Assembly: GCA_037447605.1 (NCBI GenBank)
Contig: CM074811.1
Location: 1,509,027-1,573,026, forward strand
Reading direction: 5' to 3'
DNA: 64,000 bases
Source of the DNA: Zygnema circumcarinatum
Lineage: Eukaryota > Streptophyta > Zygnematophyceae > Zygnematales > Zygnemataceae
Positions within the stretch are counted from its first letter, which is position 1. Each line of letters begins with the position of its first letter. This document shows positions 46,503-58,354 of this stretch, piece after piece. Under the pieces are notes generated by a model. The model did not search any database. It had not been told where the DNA came from and saw nothing but the letters and a program-made list of their open reading frames with translations. The position numbers were made by a program, and so were the translations under genes.

Positions 46503-49500
46503 TCATTGGCCTGCTATCTCGTTGTCATCAGACTTCGCCACCGATTCCTCTTTCTTCTCTAATCTCGCTGAAGCGTAGTCCATCAAAACGCTTTCTTTTT
46601 GTTGGGGATCTGCAGAGACTTCCTCCTTTCCATCTGCAAGCTCCTCTGACGGCTCGGATGCTTGTTCTGAAGGCACCTTCTCATTTGCGCCAGTCACTTG
46701 TGAATCCATATCTTCCTGGTTCTGTTTACCAATCCGTATAATGCTGGGCCCACCAATTCTCAATTTCAATAGCTCACTCCTCCATGCCAAGATTAGTCTC
46801 CCTTTTTTGTCTATCGCCTCATAGAAGGTTTGCCCTCCCTTCTTTGTGGGAAAGGGTACCTTTGCATCCGGAGGTGCTTCGAGGGAGCCGATGTAAACCA
46901 GGCAAAGTCCGTTACCCAGCTGCATCTTCTTCCATTTCCCTCTAGTTGCAATGACGAGGCCTTGTCCAACTAGTTCTCCATCCGCGTCCAACACCTCCAC
47001 TTCATCTTCTCTTCTTAGCCTATTTCCTCTGTCCGCATGTTCTGACTTAGATGACCCTTTGGCGCTTGTTGCACTTTCCCGAAACCTGCTCCTGCCCTTG
47101 CCTTCTCCGTTTGAACCCTCTTCATGCTCCACGTCTTCACACTCCATCCCTGCCTTAACCTTCCCAGTACCCTCCTCTGCCTTCCCTTCCAGGTCATCGT
47201 CATCCTCCTCCTCGGACTCATCTTCCTTATCTTCACTTTCGTCCTCCTGTCCTTCACCTCCACTTTGCTCCTCGCCTCCCCCTTCACCCTCCAACGAATC
47301 CTCCTCACCAGAGTCATGGTTACCATTCTCATCCTTGTCCTTTTCATCCCCTACTTGCTGCTCCTTCCTTATTTCTCCTGCCTTCTTCACAAACCCTTTT
47401 CCTTCTATGCCATCCAGCTCTCCTTCACCTTCTTCCTCCTCGAGGTCCCCATCCTCCTCTCGGCCACCTCCATCAACTTCATCCTCACCCTCTACCTCTT
47501 CCTCCGATTCCTCACTGTCTCCTTCTTCTGCCCCATCACCATCAAACTGTCGCTGGTCCAAATGCTTCAATACGCTGTCCTCGTCTCTCCCACTCTCGTT
47601 TCCTGCTGCATCCAGTTGTCCCTCAGGTCCACTTTGCACAATCCCGGCCCTCACTCTCTCCCCAGGAGGTACCTTCCTTTTCTTCTTTCTGAGACTTGCG
47701 TCGGCTCCTGCAGTCTCCTCTCCCTTTTCTGGTGTAGTCCTTGGCCTCCTTCGTTTGGCAGGAAGTACGGGAGGAGCCAATACAGTCTCTCGTCGAACCG
47801 CTCTACTAGCTACTGGCCTCCGGCCTCTGTGCTTGTGATTGTTGATCCTGAACAGATACCGAATCGAGAGAAACATTTAAAACGGCACAAGGTTCTGTAG
47901 AAACATACAACTAGAGTGCATACGGGACAAATCGTGTTGACAAACTAGGACAGCCCTGCCTCACAGACACAAGGATTTATGTCTTAAAACACCTCGTCCA
48001 AAACATTCATTGAAAGCTTGTGTTCTTCGGATGGGTGCCTACAAACTTGTGTGCTTTTTCACATGATCAAAACAGCAAGATACAGATAACACGAGGACAG
48101 AGAAAACGAACCAAACACTGTATCTGAGAGTGTCATGGAACAGTCCAAACTATGGGACAAAAAACAAAAAATAATCATCAGCATTAATGCCCCAAAAAGA
48201 CCTCACCGAGGGAACACCAGTCGGGTCATATCAACGGACTAACTCTAAAAGAGCCAGGAATCAAGTTCCTTACCAGTTTTTCAGTTGAGTGATCGATATT
48301 CTTGATCCCTGCATAAGCATGAGCCATAATCAGCTGCATCAGGAGAAGAATAATCTCCTCCCAACAGGCCATTGACATGCACAACAACAGCATAAGAAAG
48401 GGGACTACTGAACACCCTTCGATCCTAGCAGAAGCATTGTAGTAAAGCTTGGAAAGGCATGCAACTAGTTCTGCCATGCACAATTGATGGAGTCCTTACC
48501 TGGACCATGTCATTAAGCACATTCACCCACTGCTGCAGAAGTTCTGGAAACCGATGCATGTCGGGTTCCTCCCTGAGGGCCTCTTCCATGGCATCCGCTT
48601 GATCTTCAGTCATAATCCTCCGTCTGGCAACCCGTACCTTATCGTCGATTCCAGGCAGAGGACCTTGTTTTGACATTTTACTTGGCACTTCCTGTGCATC
48701 GTCCCTTGCTACCTCGTCGTCGCCTTCCCCTCTCTTTCTTCTTCCAACACTCTTCAGTCTTGCTTCGCCTTCCTCCGCATCACTCACCTCCACTCCATCC
48801 CCGATATCATCCTCTACCCCCTTTCCACTAATACTATCAAGAGCCTTCACTTTCCCTCGAGAACGAACCCTGTCAACAACCCTCTTCTGAGCTCGCTTAC
48901 CGCTTGTCCATTTTCGCCGAACCTTTTTCCTTGGGCGATTTCCCCAGCCGTGTGTTCCCCCAGAAGGAACCTCCCGTTTCACCTTTTTCAGTTTCCTTTC
49001 CATTGTCTCATCCTCCTCATCCGTCATCCCTCTCTTTTGACTCCCACCAGACTCACCATCATCCTCTCCTTGTTTCCCTTCACTCTCGCTCTCGCTCCCT
49101 TTTCCATCATCCCTCTCGTAAAGCTGAAGGGTCTGTTCTTTCGGTAATTTCTTCATCCTCGTCTTCTGGCGTGATCGGATATTACCCTCACCTTCTACAT
49201 CCGATGCACCTTGTTGTTCTCCTGACTGTTCCACGCTCTGAAGGTCATCCTTACTCTGCCTTTCTATAAGAGTTCCTCCTGTCATTTCTTTACCCAGAAT
49301 TTTCTGTTCCACAGACTTTTTACGAGCTTCTGAGACAGGTTTGCCCAATTTGATGCTTTTTCCACCTTGGTTGCGTGTAGCCTTGCCACTTCTATAATCT
49401 TCTCCCTTGAGCTTCTTATTCCCAGTTTGTTTCAAGGAAGTAGACTTCATATGCTCTTGAGAAGCTCCTTTCCTGGACCTCCTCGGCCAACTCCCACCCC

Positions 49501-52500
49501 TCACACGTTCCCAGGAAGAACCCTTTCCTCCTTCCACACCATTCTCATCTCTGGATTTGCCCATCCCCATGAACCCTGCCTTTCTCGAATGAAGTCCTTC
49601 ATCCTGCGGTTGGCGCCTTCCAAAACCCCTTGCCGGAGAGCCACCAACCTCATTGGCTTCTTTACCATTCATCCGTCTGCTTGCCCCCGGGCCCCCCTCC
49701 TGCTTGAACTCGCCCTCTGCAAAAGTTGCCATAAGGCGCTGCCAGCGAGGCTGCTGCTCCCTGCGGGACTGCCACTGATGGAGGTTCTGCTCATGCGCAT
49801 CAAGGATGGAGGCCTCTTGAGAGTGGTCCTGGAGTCAACAAGACCAGCAGTTTGTCAAATCAGCATTTTTCTACACAGCAGAGGAGGTATTTATGAAAAA
49901 CGAAACTAGATGTAAAAGAAGTGGGTCCATCGGTGCAAACTTTGAATCTTTTGTCAAGGTGGCGTCAGCTCCTTTCTGACCAGCCTACTTGGAAATTTTA
50001 CAACCATTTCTCTAAATTCATTGTATTTTAGAACCGGCCGCACAACCTCCATAACTGTGATTCTATAAAAGGACGGTGATTACGTGGAGAAACTGTCACT
50101 TTCAATACTCCTTTGTCAGAAAGTAATGCGTAGCCACTAGGGAGAGCGTTAACTCGAAAGTAAACAAAAAAATGGTCTCTCCGAATCACACACTGTCATT
50201 CACAATCCCCTGATGCATGTTGACTACACATTTAATGCGGCTAATTGACATATACTACATGAAGTTAACTTAGAATCCGGTTGTCTTCAAAAGCACTCGA
50301 CAAAAAAGAGCGTTGAGCCTCACAGTCGTTGACGAGCAAGAGTCTTTCAATCCGCTGTGGGAACAGATCGCGCCATGAAGTGCTTCAGAAAAACGGCTGC
50401 AAGACCATGTCCCGTTCACATGGTCACCTCAAGGAATGACAAACTTAACCTAGCTACTAATGCTTTGACGAACTCTATCATTAAAAAGGTGAACACAATT
50501 GCCATAAAATCTGCCATTGACCCCACAACGAAGAGGTGTACTTCCACGTGGAAATGCAGCAATCACTGAGAATTGCGTGACCTTAGCACCCTCTCCCTTC
50601 CAGGACTGCTCAATTCAAAAGGTACTCAACGTCCAACTTTGCTTTCCGCAGCTTTGCTCATCAGTGGCCCGCTAAGGCATGTTAAAAATATAAGTCTGAG
50701 GCAAAGAGGGGATGACGAGAGCATCATGAAGCACCTGACAAGGTAAATATCGTCGTTAGCAACCTTATCCTCCGGAAGAGACATCACGAACTCCACTAAC
50801 AGATCTGCACAGCATGCATCCTTCGATTTCGTCAAACAAACCGATCTAACTAATTTTTGCTGACTTGTTTGACGAAAGTGGTAATAGTAAGTATTGTGGG
50901 ATGTGGACTGTCCAGTGTTCAAAAGCTGGTATATCCTCTGTGTAATACTTCAAAGCTGCGACAAATTAGCTCAGACTACGAGTTGGTTACATGAACAGGT
51001 ACTCGTCGTTGCAAAATGAAGACTCGGTTCGGCAGGAAAAAGCATTGAGCCAAAGCATACAGAAAACTGAGGGCAGGACAAGAGTGTGATGCTGAAGAAA
51101 GGAACCATATAACCTTTCATCCGAACTGCTTGTATGACACTTCAAGTACTTTCAGGACAATTTCAGATGCAACAACTTACAAAGGTTCTCACAGATGCGG
51201 ACTGCAGTGCGTGCTCGAGACTGGATAAAGCATTGATGATCGGGCAGCAGCGGGCCAACTTTAAGACAATCGATGAAGTTTTTCAAAAACTGGTCCCTCG
51301 TCTCTGTTTCCACACCAAGTTCAAGCTAAATGAAACGCAAACTAATCGAGTACGAACTGAAACAATGAAGGACCCACTCATGCGGCAAATTACCTTGTTT
51401 TTTTTAAATTGGGAAGGGAAAAACCACAAACCTTCAGCTGTCCTTCGACAGGAATGATTACACTAAAACACATAAGGAGCACTTCCTACACAAGTATCGA
51501 GAAAAATCCTCTGCATGATTCAGGAGCGAACACTTTGTAACAAAGGCTATTTTTCATCCACCTGTTTGCAAGAACTACATCAAAGCTGGGACTGAAGAGA
51601 AATGGATTAACTTACCTGATGTTACGTAGGGATTATAACAAAGAAGGTTTCCAAACAAATGCACCAGCAGGGAAGCCATCTCATGCACATGAGCCTCCTC
51701 TGCCATCTTTTCCGGCTTCAAATGCACTGGCGCTTCCGCATCATCTGCTCCGGGTACTTTGTTAATCAAATCCAAAACCGATATCTTCACCTCCTGATCG
51801 TCTCCCGCCTTCTTCACTTCGTCGTGAAACTCTTCCCATTTCTCCTTCAGTTGGAACACAGCACCCAATGCATGAAAAGGTCTATACACAACAAATGCAT
51901 CGGCCTCTTTTCTCGCCCGCCCTCGAGCCACTTCGCCTCCTAACCAGTGCGAGACAAACTCTGCAGGGGGAGCTGCGAGCATCTCAGCCAAGCACGGGGT
52001 CTGCAAGAGGAAACAAGGGCAAGTCAGCTGCATACAAGGAAGGTTGACAAGGAATGGTCAACAGAAAAGTTTTAAGCCAGCTAATATGTACTCACTACTG
52101 CCTGGACCTTGTTAAGACTTCAAAATTCCAGATTCCACGAGTTCGGAGCTCGCATCATGTCTAGACAAACGAGTCAAAACGGTGTGGATAAACAAGATCC
52201 AAGCGGTAGTAAGCCAGCCGAGAAAGTCTTCTACAAAGACACAAACCCTTAGTGTACATACATCGGTGCATGCAAACCCTCGGTACACACAGCGTCGCAT
52301 TTGAGGAATTTAAAAATATTGAAGATGCACTGTTAACTTCCATTGACCGGTTTCTGACATGTTGCTTTGAATAAGCAACATGTCAGCTGAAAGCTGTTAA
52401 TAAAGACATTCCTCACATCACATGTGCATGTAATAACTTTCTTATCAGAAAGAGAGCTATTCCTTATACTTCCTGATAAAAAGTTTAAGAGCTTCAAGCG

Positions 52501-55500
52501 GGGCATTGCAAAACTTGCTCATAATGGCATCGCACCAAGGAAAAAAGAAGGGTCAATAAAATAAGAGGACTGAAGCCTCAAATTCCAACATCAATGCACA
52601 AAACAAAACAATGTGTAAAAATTCCAAAGTTTGGTTGCACACACCGAATAGTCCATCAAGGAAGTCCGAAAGTTGGAATCGTCCGACAAAACATCCGCCA
52701 TCCGCAGCGTGTTAACTTGGAGCAGGCCATGCGGGATGCGTTTGACCTTCTCAATGTCCTGAAGGGAGAGGTCAATGAAATCATCGTCCACGGGCCGCTT
52801 CAGCGTCATAGCAACGAGGTGACAAACCTGCAAAAAGGATCGGAATCAGAACGTTAACTTGCCGAAGAAGAAGATAGGAAAACAAGAGATGCCGGGGGTT
52901 GAGCGAATAAACGTAGAACACATTCAATATGCGGTTATAAACACTAAACAATGGAGCAAATAGAGGAATAACGTGCTGTATTTCTGTGTGATAATGCAAC
53001 GCAATTGTCGGGCTCGGAGTAAAAAGAAATCAAACTACAGAGTACAAGTACTCCCCGTCAAATTTCCAACTGATACAAGTAGGCATGTCAACTCGTTTAG
53101 ACCCGGAAGTGGCAACCCATGATGTACCTCAAGAATCACTTGAGTAGCCAGCCGCGCGCTGCGATGGCTTCGTGCCACGATGTCTAGAAACGAGTCGGAC
53201 TCAGTTTCACACACCAGCACCATCTGCAGAAGTGGCAGAGGTTGCCCCATCAGATGCCCGATACGGAAAAATACTTTTCTGACACTAGGAATATAACGAG
53301 TAGTCAGAATTTGTAAACAAGTCCTTTGCCAAGAATCCAGGTAGGAGTAACGTGAGCATATCCTCACATGCATCCACCATACTTGACATTTATCTTTAGA
53401 TATTCATACAAGATGCGCTTGCTATAGGGGCATCTATAGCATCAGTCGCAACTGTTCGGTTGTCAATCGAAAGGACTGTTCCATCCACACTGGAAACTAG
53501 ACTCGTCAACAGACGGGTGAAGGAAAGTCAGCAGATTGTTTAAGATGTGTTTTCGGCGTGCACTTACTATTGCTAGAGCTCGTGACTTCATTCGAGATAT
53601 AGAAACGGAGATTGTGGCCCGCAAGTAGGGGCTCAATCGCCAGGGCCAAGGAAGCCTCAATTTCAAGATTGCGAGCAGAAGCCTCAACAATCCCCCTCCT
53701 TGACAGACTTCCTGCAACCTCGAAATAGACGAACCCCAATCGAGTATTTGGTAGATGTAAAATGGCCGTCCCACAAAGAAACTTTCCTGATCTGGTTTCA
53801 GACTTCAAGAACTTGTTCAAAAATCACCAAAATGCGTCGGGCAACACCTTGACACACCTTTGGGAAATGTTAAGGTTTGACTCTGTGCAAAAGAACTCAT
53901 GGCTGGGCTTCAAAGAACTCATACTCTATTAAGCAAGCACAAAATAGCTCAGGAGACAAACAAGTGCTTCTGTAAGTGGAACTCATGCTGTCTCCATGCA
54001 GGTAAATCCATCAAGGGCATGCACTTTAACAGTCAATTGTGGAGTCTTCAAATGGTCCATGAGCAGGAAAGCCCTCTCTCTTGAGAAAATCCCGGGTAAC
54101 AGCACATAGAATCATTCAGGAAAGCAGCACCCATCAGTGTAGCATTGATAAGGCAAGGTCTGTTTCCAGGGCACTGAGGAATATCAGTCGCTTTCCGAGT
54201 AAAGAACTGTCAAGTTATCAACTCCAGAAGTATTACGTCAACTCATAACACAAGTACACTTGATTGAAGGAAGCGTGGAATTGTCTCAAACCTCATGACG
54301 AAGTAAGCAGTCCCGGAAAGGCCTCGATGAGATCAGCATTCGGAGTGCTTGCAATGACGCCTCACATTGCATTGATATGGCCTCCACCTCCCTCTCCTCC
54401 ATATAGGCCTCTGCGGCCACCTCTCCAGTGGTTACGCAAGCATACCCACCAGCTGCTTCAAGCTGGCCTTGAAGCATTTCAAATGATTTTCGTATGCAAT
54501 CAATCGCCGTATCCATGAACAAATAGACCTGAATGCGCCACATAGGCCAGAAAATTGTTACAAAAAAAAGGCCATGCATCGGTATACCTGCGTCAAATTA
54601 CTTGGTGCTCAAATTCTAGCCACGTATCTCCGATTCATAAAAATGATCAATTACAGTAATCAGAACCGTCCTTCAGGCAAAGTGGTCCATATCACCTAAA
54701 TATGCCATGGCCCCCTAGCATTCACTCCAACACCGAACGGGCTGCTACCGACTAGAAGATATGGAAGATAACAAGGTGCAGAAGTCAAGGGGCATAAAAC
54801 TAGTCAATCCAAGGTCGAGCCACGAGTTTCCAAAATGGAGTGATACCTTGGAATGGCCGAGGAGTACGACAGCAATATCACTCCATTCTTTCGTGACAAC
54901 AGCCGGCAAAAGGTGTAGAGAGCTTGCAATGAGTGTGGGTCGGACCAGACAGGAACCATCAGGTTCCATTATAGCATTCGACCTGACCTGTGCAGCCCCC
55001 ATAGCACCTCAGGTACATGGACAAGCTATAAGGATAACAAGACGAAGAATGTAAATGAAAGTCAGCAGAAATCCGAACCAATCAAGGGGATTGAAAGGAG
55101 ACGAAAAATTAACCAACTTCAAGATAACAGTATAAGCGATTTCTGCTGATTGCTGTGCTTGGCAGCAATGACAGGCAGGTTCTCCAGAGAGGAGGAGGAT
55201 ATATCAATGCCTCACTCTAAGCCTTCTAAGGACCCACCGTGTTCCCATTCACCAACCTCAAATGCCTTCACAACAATCACCGTAAGCAAAAGCAATCATA
55301 ATGAATAAGTTTGGCAGTGAGACGTGCAAGCAGGAACGGGCAAATGGCTTGAACTCACATGCGTTGGCATTCCGAGCCTGATGAGGAGGAAGAAAATGAG
55401 GTCCAATATTTGTTCTCGTACAGCACTGTTGATGAGCAAAATCTGATCCCCAGGCACACAGAAACTGTAGGGTTAAACCGAGAATCCACTAGAACATAAT

Positions 55501-57351
55501 CAAACACTGGTGACTGTTAAATCAATCAGACGTCCACATAGAAATAGAAGCGTAATTAGCTCAGGACTGAATTGACCACAGTGATGCAGTATATTGATAC
55601 ATCTTTTCCTACCGCTGCTGTACTATATTGCTTACTCGTTCTAGGCGAGGTACCCTTGAGGCCAATTCACAGAGAGTGTGGAGGAGGCGTATTCCCTTGC
55701 TTATGTACAGAAGATGCGTGGCAGTATCGTCCACTGCCGCAGATGCGAGCAGGTGGAGAGGCAAGGCCATCGCCAGCTTGTCAAGATCCAGCTGCTCATT
55801 CAGGCAGTAATAAGTGAACATGAGAAAAGGTTTCACAGCTCCACAATGAGGAACCTTGACCTTTCTAGAGAAAAACAGATGAAAGAAACAAAGAACTTGA
55901 ATGGAGCACAAACGTTTCCGAACCAAACTTGACATTTGTAAAAAAGGGACCTACGGTTTTTTGTCTAATTTCACAAACTCATCAATCAGCTGCATTCAAA
56001 AAAAGGAATTGAGGCCTTATTGGCAAGCATAGTCTCAGGCCTATAGTCGTGTCCCTTTGACACAAGAATTTATGCTTCAATACTATTAAGTTTAATCCAG
56101 GAAAATTGTGCCAAACAATATTCATGTTCCTTATGCAATTGTAACGAAGCATTGGATAAGGTTGTAGCAGGACGAAGAACTTTAAGTCATCTAGAACTTA
56201 AAACAACCATTTTTATTTGTATTTGGACAAAGAGATTTTGTCACTAGAGTTGGAAAAAGAACGAATGGTTCAATAAAGCTGATAATCAAACTTGCAGGTA
56301 ATGTAACAGACATGACGAAGCAACTTTAAAAGGTTATGGCCCGTGGAAAAAAAAAGGCGGAGTATGACAAACAATTGTCACTGGAAATGTGTCAACATTG
56401 GACAATCCGTCTGTGTTGAGAGAGAAAGAGAAAGAAGAAGGCATAGAAGGGTGGAAGGAGAAAGACGCAGAGCAAGACAATCACTGCTGTAGCCCTTATC
56501 GAATTGACAATTCTCCTAGAACAAACAACAGGGGCTGCAAACTAAATCCTCTTGGGTTGACCAGATTCAACTGATGCTATATACTTCAATCTGAAATGAG
56601 GAGTTTCTTCACGCTTGCGAGGAACACAACCAGGCAAATGCGCAGATGCTAACCAGAATAGTAGCGCCCTCCGCATTTGTCAGACGCAATGTCAAGTCCT
56701 GTGAGTTGCGGACTATGGTACTCATGCTTCTTGGACTCAAATAATACAGTTCGCTGACAGCCAACTGCATATCCGGAAACTGCACCAATCAATGTATCTG
56801 GTCAGATTGGGCAGCTATGCTGACTTCTCCACACACTTCACGTTATGCAAGGTTAAAGCGAGTTTGAATATGCTTAACGCAGGGCACGCTGATCTCAGTA
56901 TACATCAAGGCGAACTGAAAAAATGTCTTCCAGAAGCCATTGCTAACGGCTAAACCATTCGGTATGTTTCGCCATTCTATTGCCATGCGATTTTGAAATG
57001 CACGAGTTCACACAGAATGGAACCGTAATTTCAGCTGAAACGAGGAAAGGATTCCGCCAAACAAGGAATGTAAAGTAAACAAAAAAATAGGGTTGCATTG
57101 GCGAAGGGAAGTCACTTAAGAATTATCTTTCTCCAGCCCGACCGTCTAGGTTTTGTTCGTAAGTTCAGAATATTTTCCCATTCTGCGAAGTCTCTGGTTT
57201 CGGATGTTTATCTCCATCTTAAGCACGACGCAGATGCTGCAGCTATCTCTTTTTGTGCATAAGAGGTAGCTAATGTTGATATTTGGCTGCAGCAGACTCA
57301 GCACGAACAAAACAGGCTAACACGTACCTCGGAGTGATGTATATTCGTCAT
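46503..57351 (-). CDS. NDX: Nodulin homeobox protein (NDX)
   Basis: In Arabidopsis, NDX is a nuclear protein that stabilises an R-loop at the FLC antisense promoter and works with PRC1. Exons, high to low: 57328-57351, 56654-56779, 55636-55794, 55359-55442, 54847-54987, 54292-54528, 53568-53711, 53128-53223, 52645-52827, 51616-52000, 51181-51303, 50735-50804, about 49828 to 48500, 48274-48308 and 46503-47847. One junction, between 50735 and 49828, is unresolved and may hide a small exon. The helical N-terminus matches from memory: LDLDKLAMALPLHLLAS, SLHLLPAVVTKEWSDIAVVL, LLQVNTLRMADVLSDDSNFR. The homeodomain spans three exons: MTEDQADAMEEALREEPDMHR, SITQLKNW, then INNHKHRGRR with conserved Trp and Asn. 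The C-terminal NDX domain is VGQGLVIATRGKWKKMQLGN. Long acidic and basic repeats flank the homeodomain, making it about 1.6 times Arabidopsis NDX (from memory). Confidence 0.9.
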
Positions 57352-58354
57352 ATTGCTGACGGCAATGGAAGGGAAAGGCACTAAAACTTATGCTCCGGAT
57401 AACCGCACCGGAAATGGAACGCAACCTCCAAATAAGCCCGAGCACATCACGCTTGCCTGTTCCATGAGCTCTCGCCGATATTGCAACCCTAACATGACAA
57501 TGAGAGAACGCTCATCAACGCCTTGTCTGCATAGCAAGCTGCGAGTAAGCTCGCTGCGCCCCTCCTGCCCCGCTTGCATCCGTGTTCCCGCAACCCGGAG
57601 TCAACGGAGTGGCGCAGTTTTCAGCCGCAGTGCAGGAGGTCCAGCAGCAGAGCGCCATGCGAGCCGCCGTCAGCAGAAGAAGAAGGAGGCATCATGGCCA
57701 TCAGCGGAAAGGAGGCAGCCGCGCCTGCGTCATGGCTGCTCGCCCGCCCTCCCGGCCCGCTGGCGCCACGCCATGCCCTGCCATGCCATGGCGAAGAAGA
57801 CGCGGGCGAGGACGAAACCTTCCCTCCCTCCGTTGCGACTGTCCTCCCCGCAGGCCGTGACCTCCCTCCCCGCCGTACGGTAGCCATGGCCAGGCCGTGC
57901 AATACAGTACGGTATGGTACGAAAAACCTATTTCGTACAATGTGTATATTCGCGGTCAGATATTTCAATGTACGGCAGGCATGGACAGAAGAAATGTCAA
58001 AGGGGGACCACTAGGCGAAACCAAAAACCAAAAACCAAAAACCAATAATCAGAAACCAGAAACCAGAAACCAGAGGCCGTTTTCGGATAGCTCTTTGTTC
58101 TATAGCGGCACGCGCCAGGAAATCAAGAACACGGCTCCAGCGCTTACTTGAACGACATCCAATCAGGGATTGCCATGTTGGCACACCATCTGACGTGGCA
58201 GACTGAGATTGGCCTATTCCAGCTCGGAATTCCAGCTGGCGCCCTGCAGATGCAGGATGCAGCTCGCTGCTGTAAGGCGCGGAGGGAGGCCCTGAAGGAG
58301 TCCCTGAGGGAGGGAGGTGCATGGGGCGGCGGTAGGGGTACGACTGCAAGTCGG
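57352..58354. promoter_or_regulatory. Divergent promoter region between NDX and translin
   Basis: About 1 kb separates the two start codons. It is GC-rich around 57550-57900, with several CCATGCCATG-type boxes. It carries a heptamer repeat at 58018-58076 and a TGACGTGGCA box near 58192. The ORF at 57388-57579 on the minus strand could be NDX 5' leader. Confidence 0.5.
58018..58076 (+). repeat. CCAAAAA/CCAGAAA heptamer repeat
   Basis: About eight tandem 7-bp units lie in the shared region: first CCAAAAA copies, then CCAATAATCAG, then CCAGAAA copies. It begins about 340 bp before the translin start. Confidence 0.85.

Noticed and set aside
55950-56000. Possible NDX exon reading LIDEFVKLDKKP (minus strand)
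   Set aside because: It leaves the wrong phase for the next exon. Direct joining of 56654 to 55794 gives ATIL-QLDLDKLAMALPLHL, which matches NDX without it. A rare alternative exon is possible.
57388-57579. Minus-strand ORF starting MQAGQEGRSELTR as NDX N-terminus
   Set aside because: The ATG at 57351 gives a start that joins in phase to conserved NDX sequence. The upstream ORF has no clean splice to it and is more likely 5' leader.
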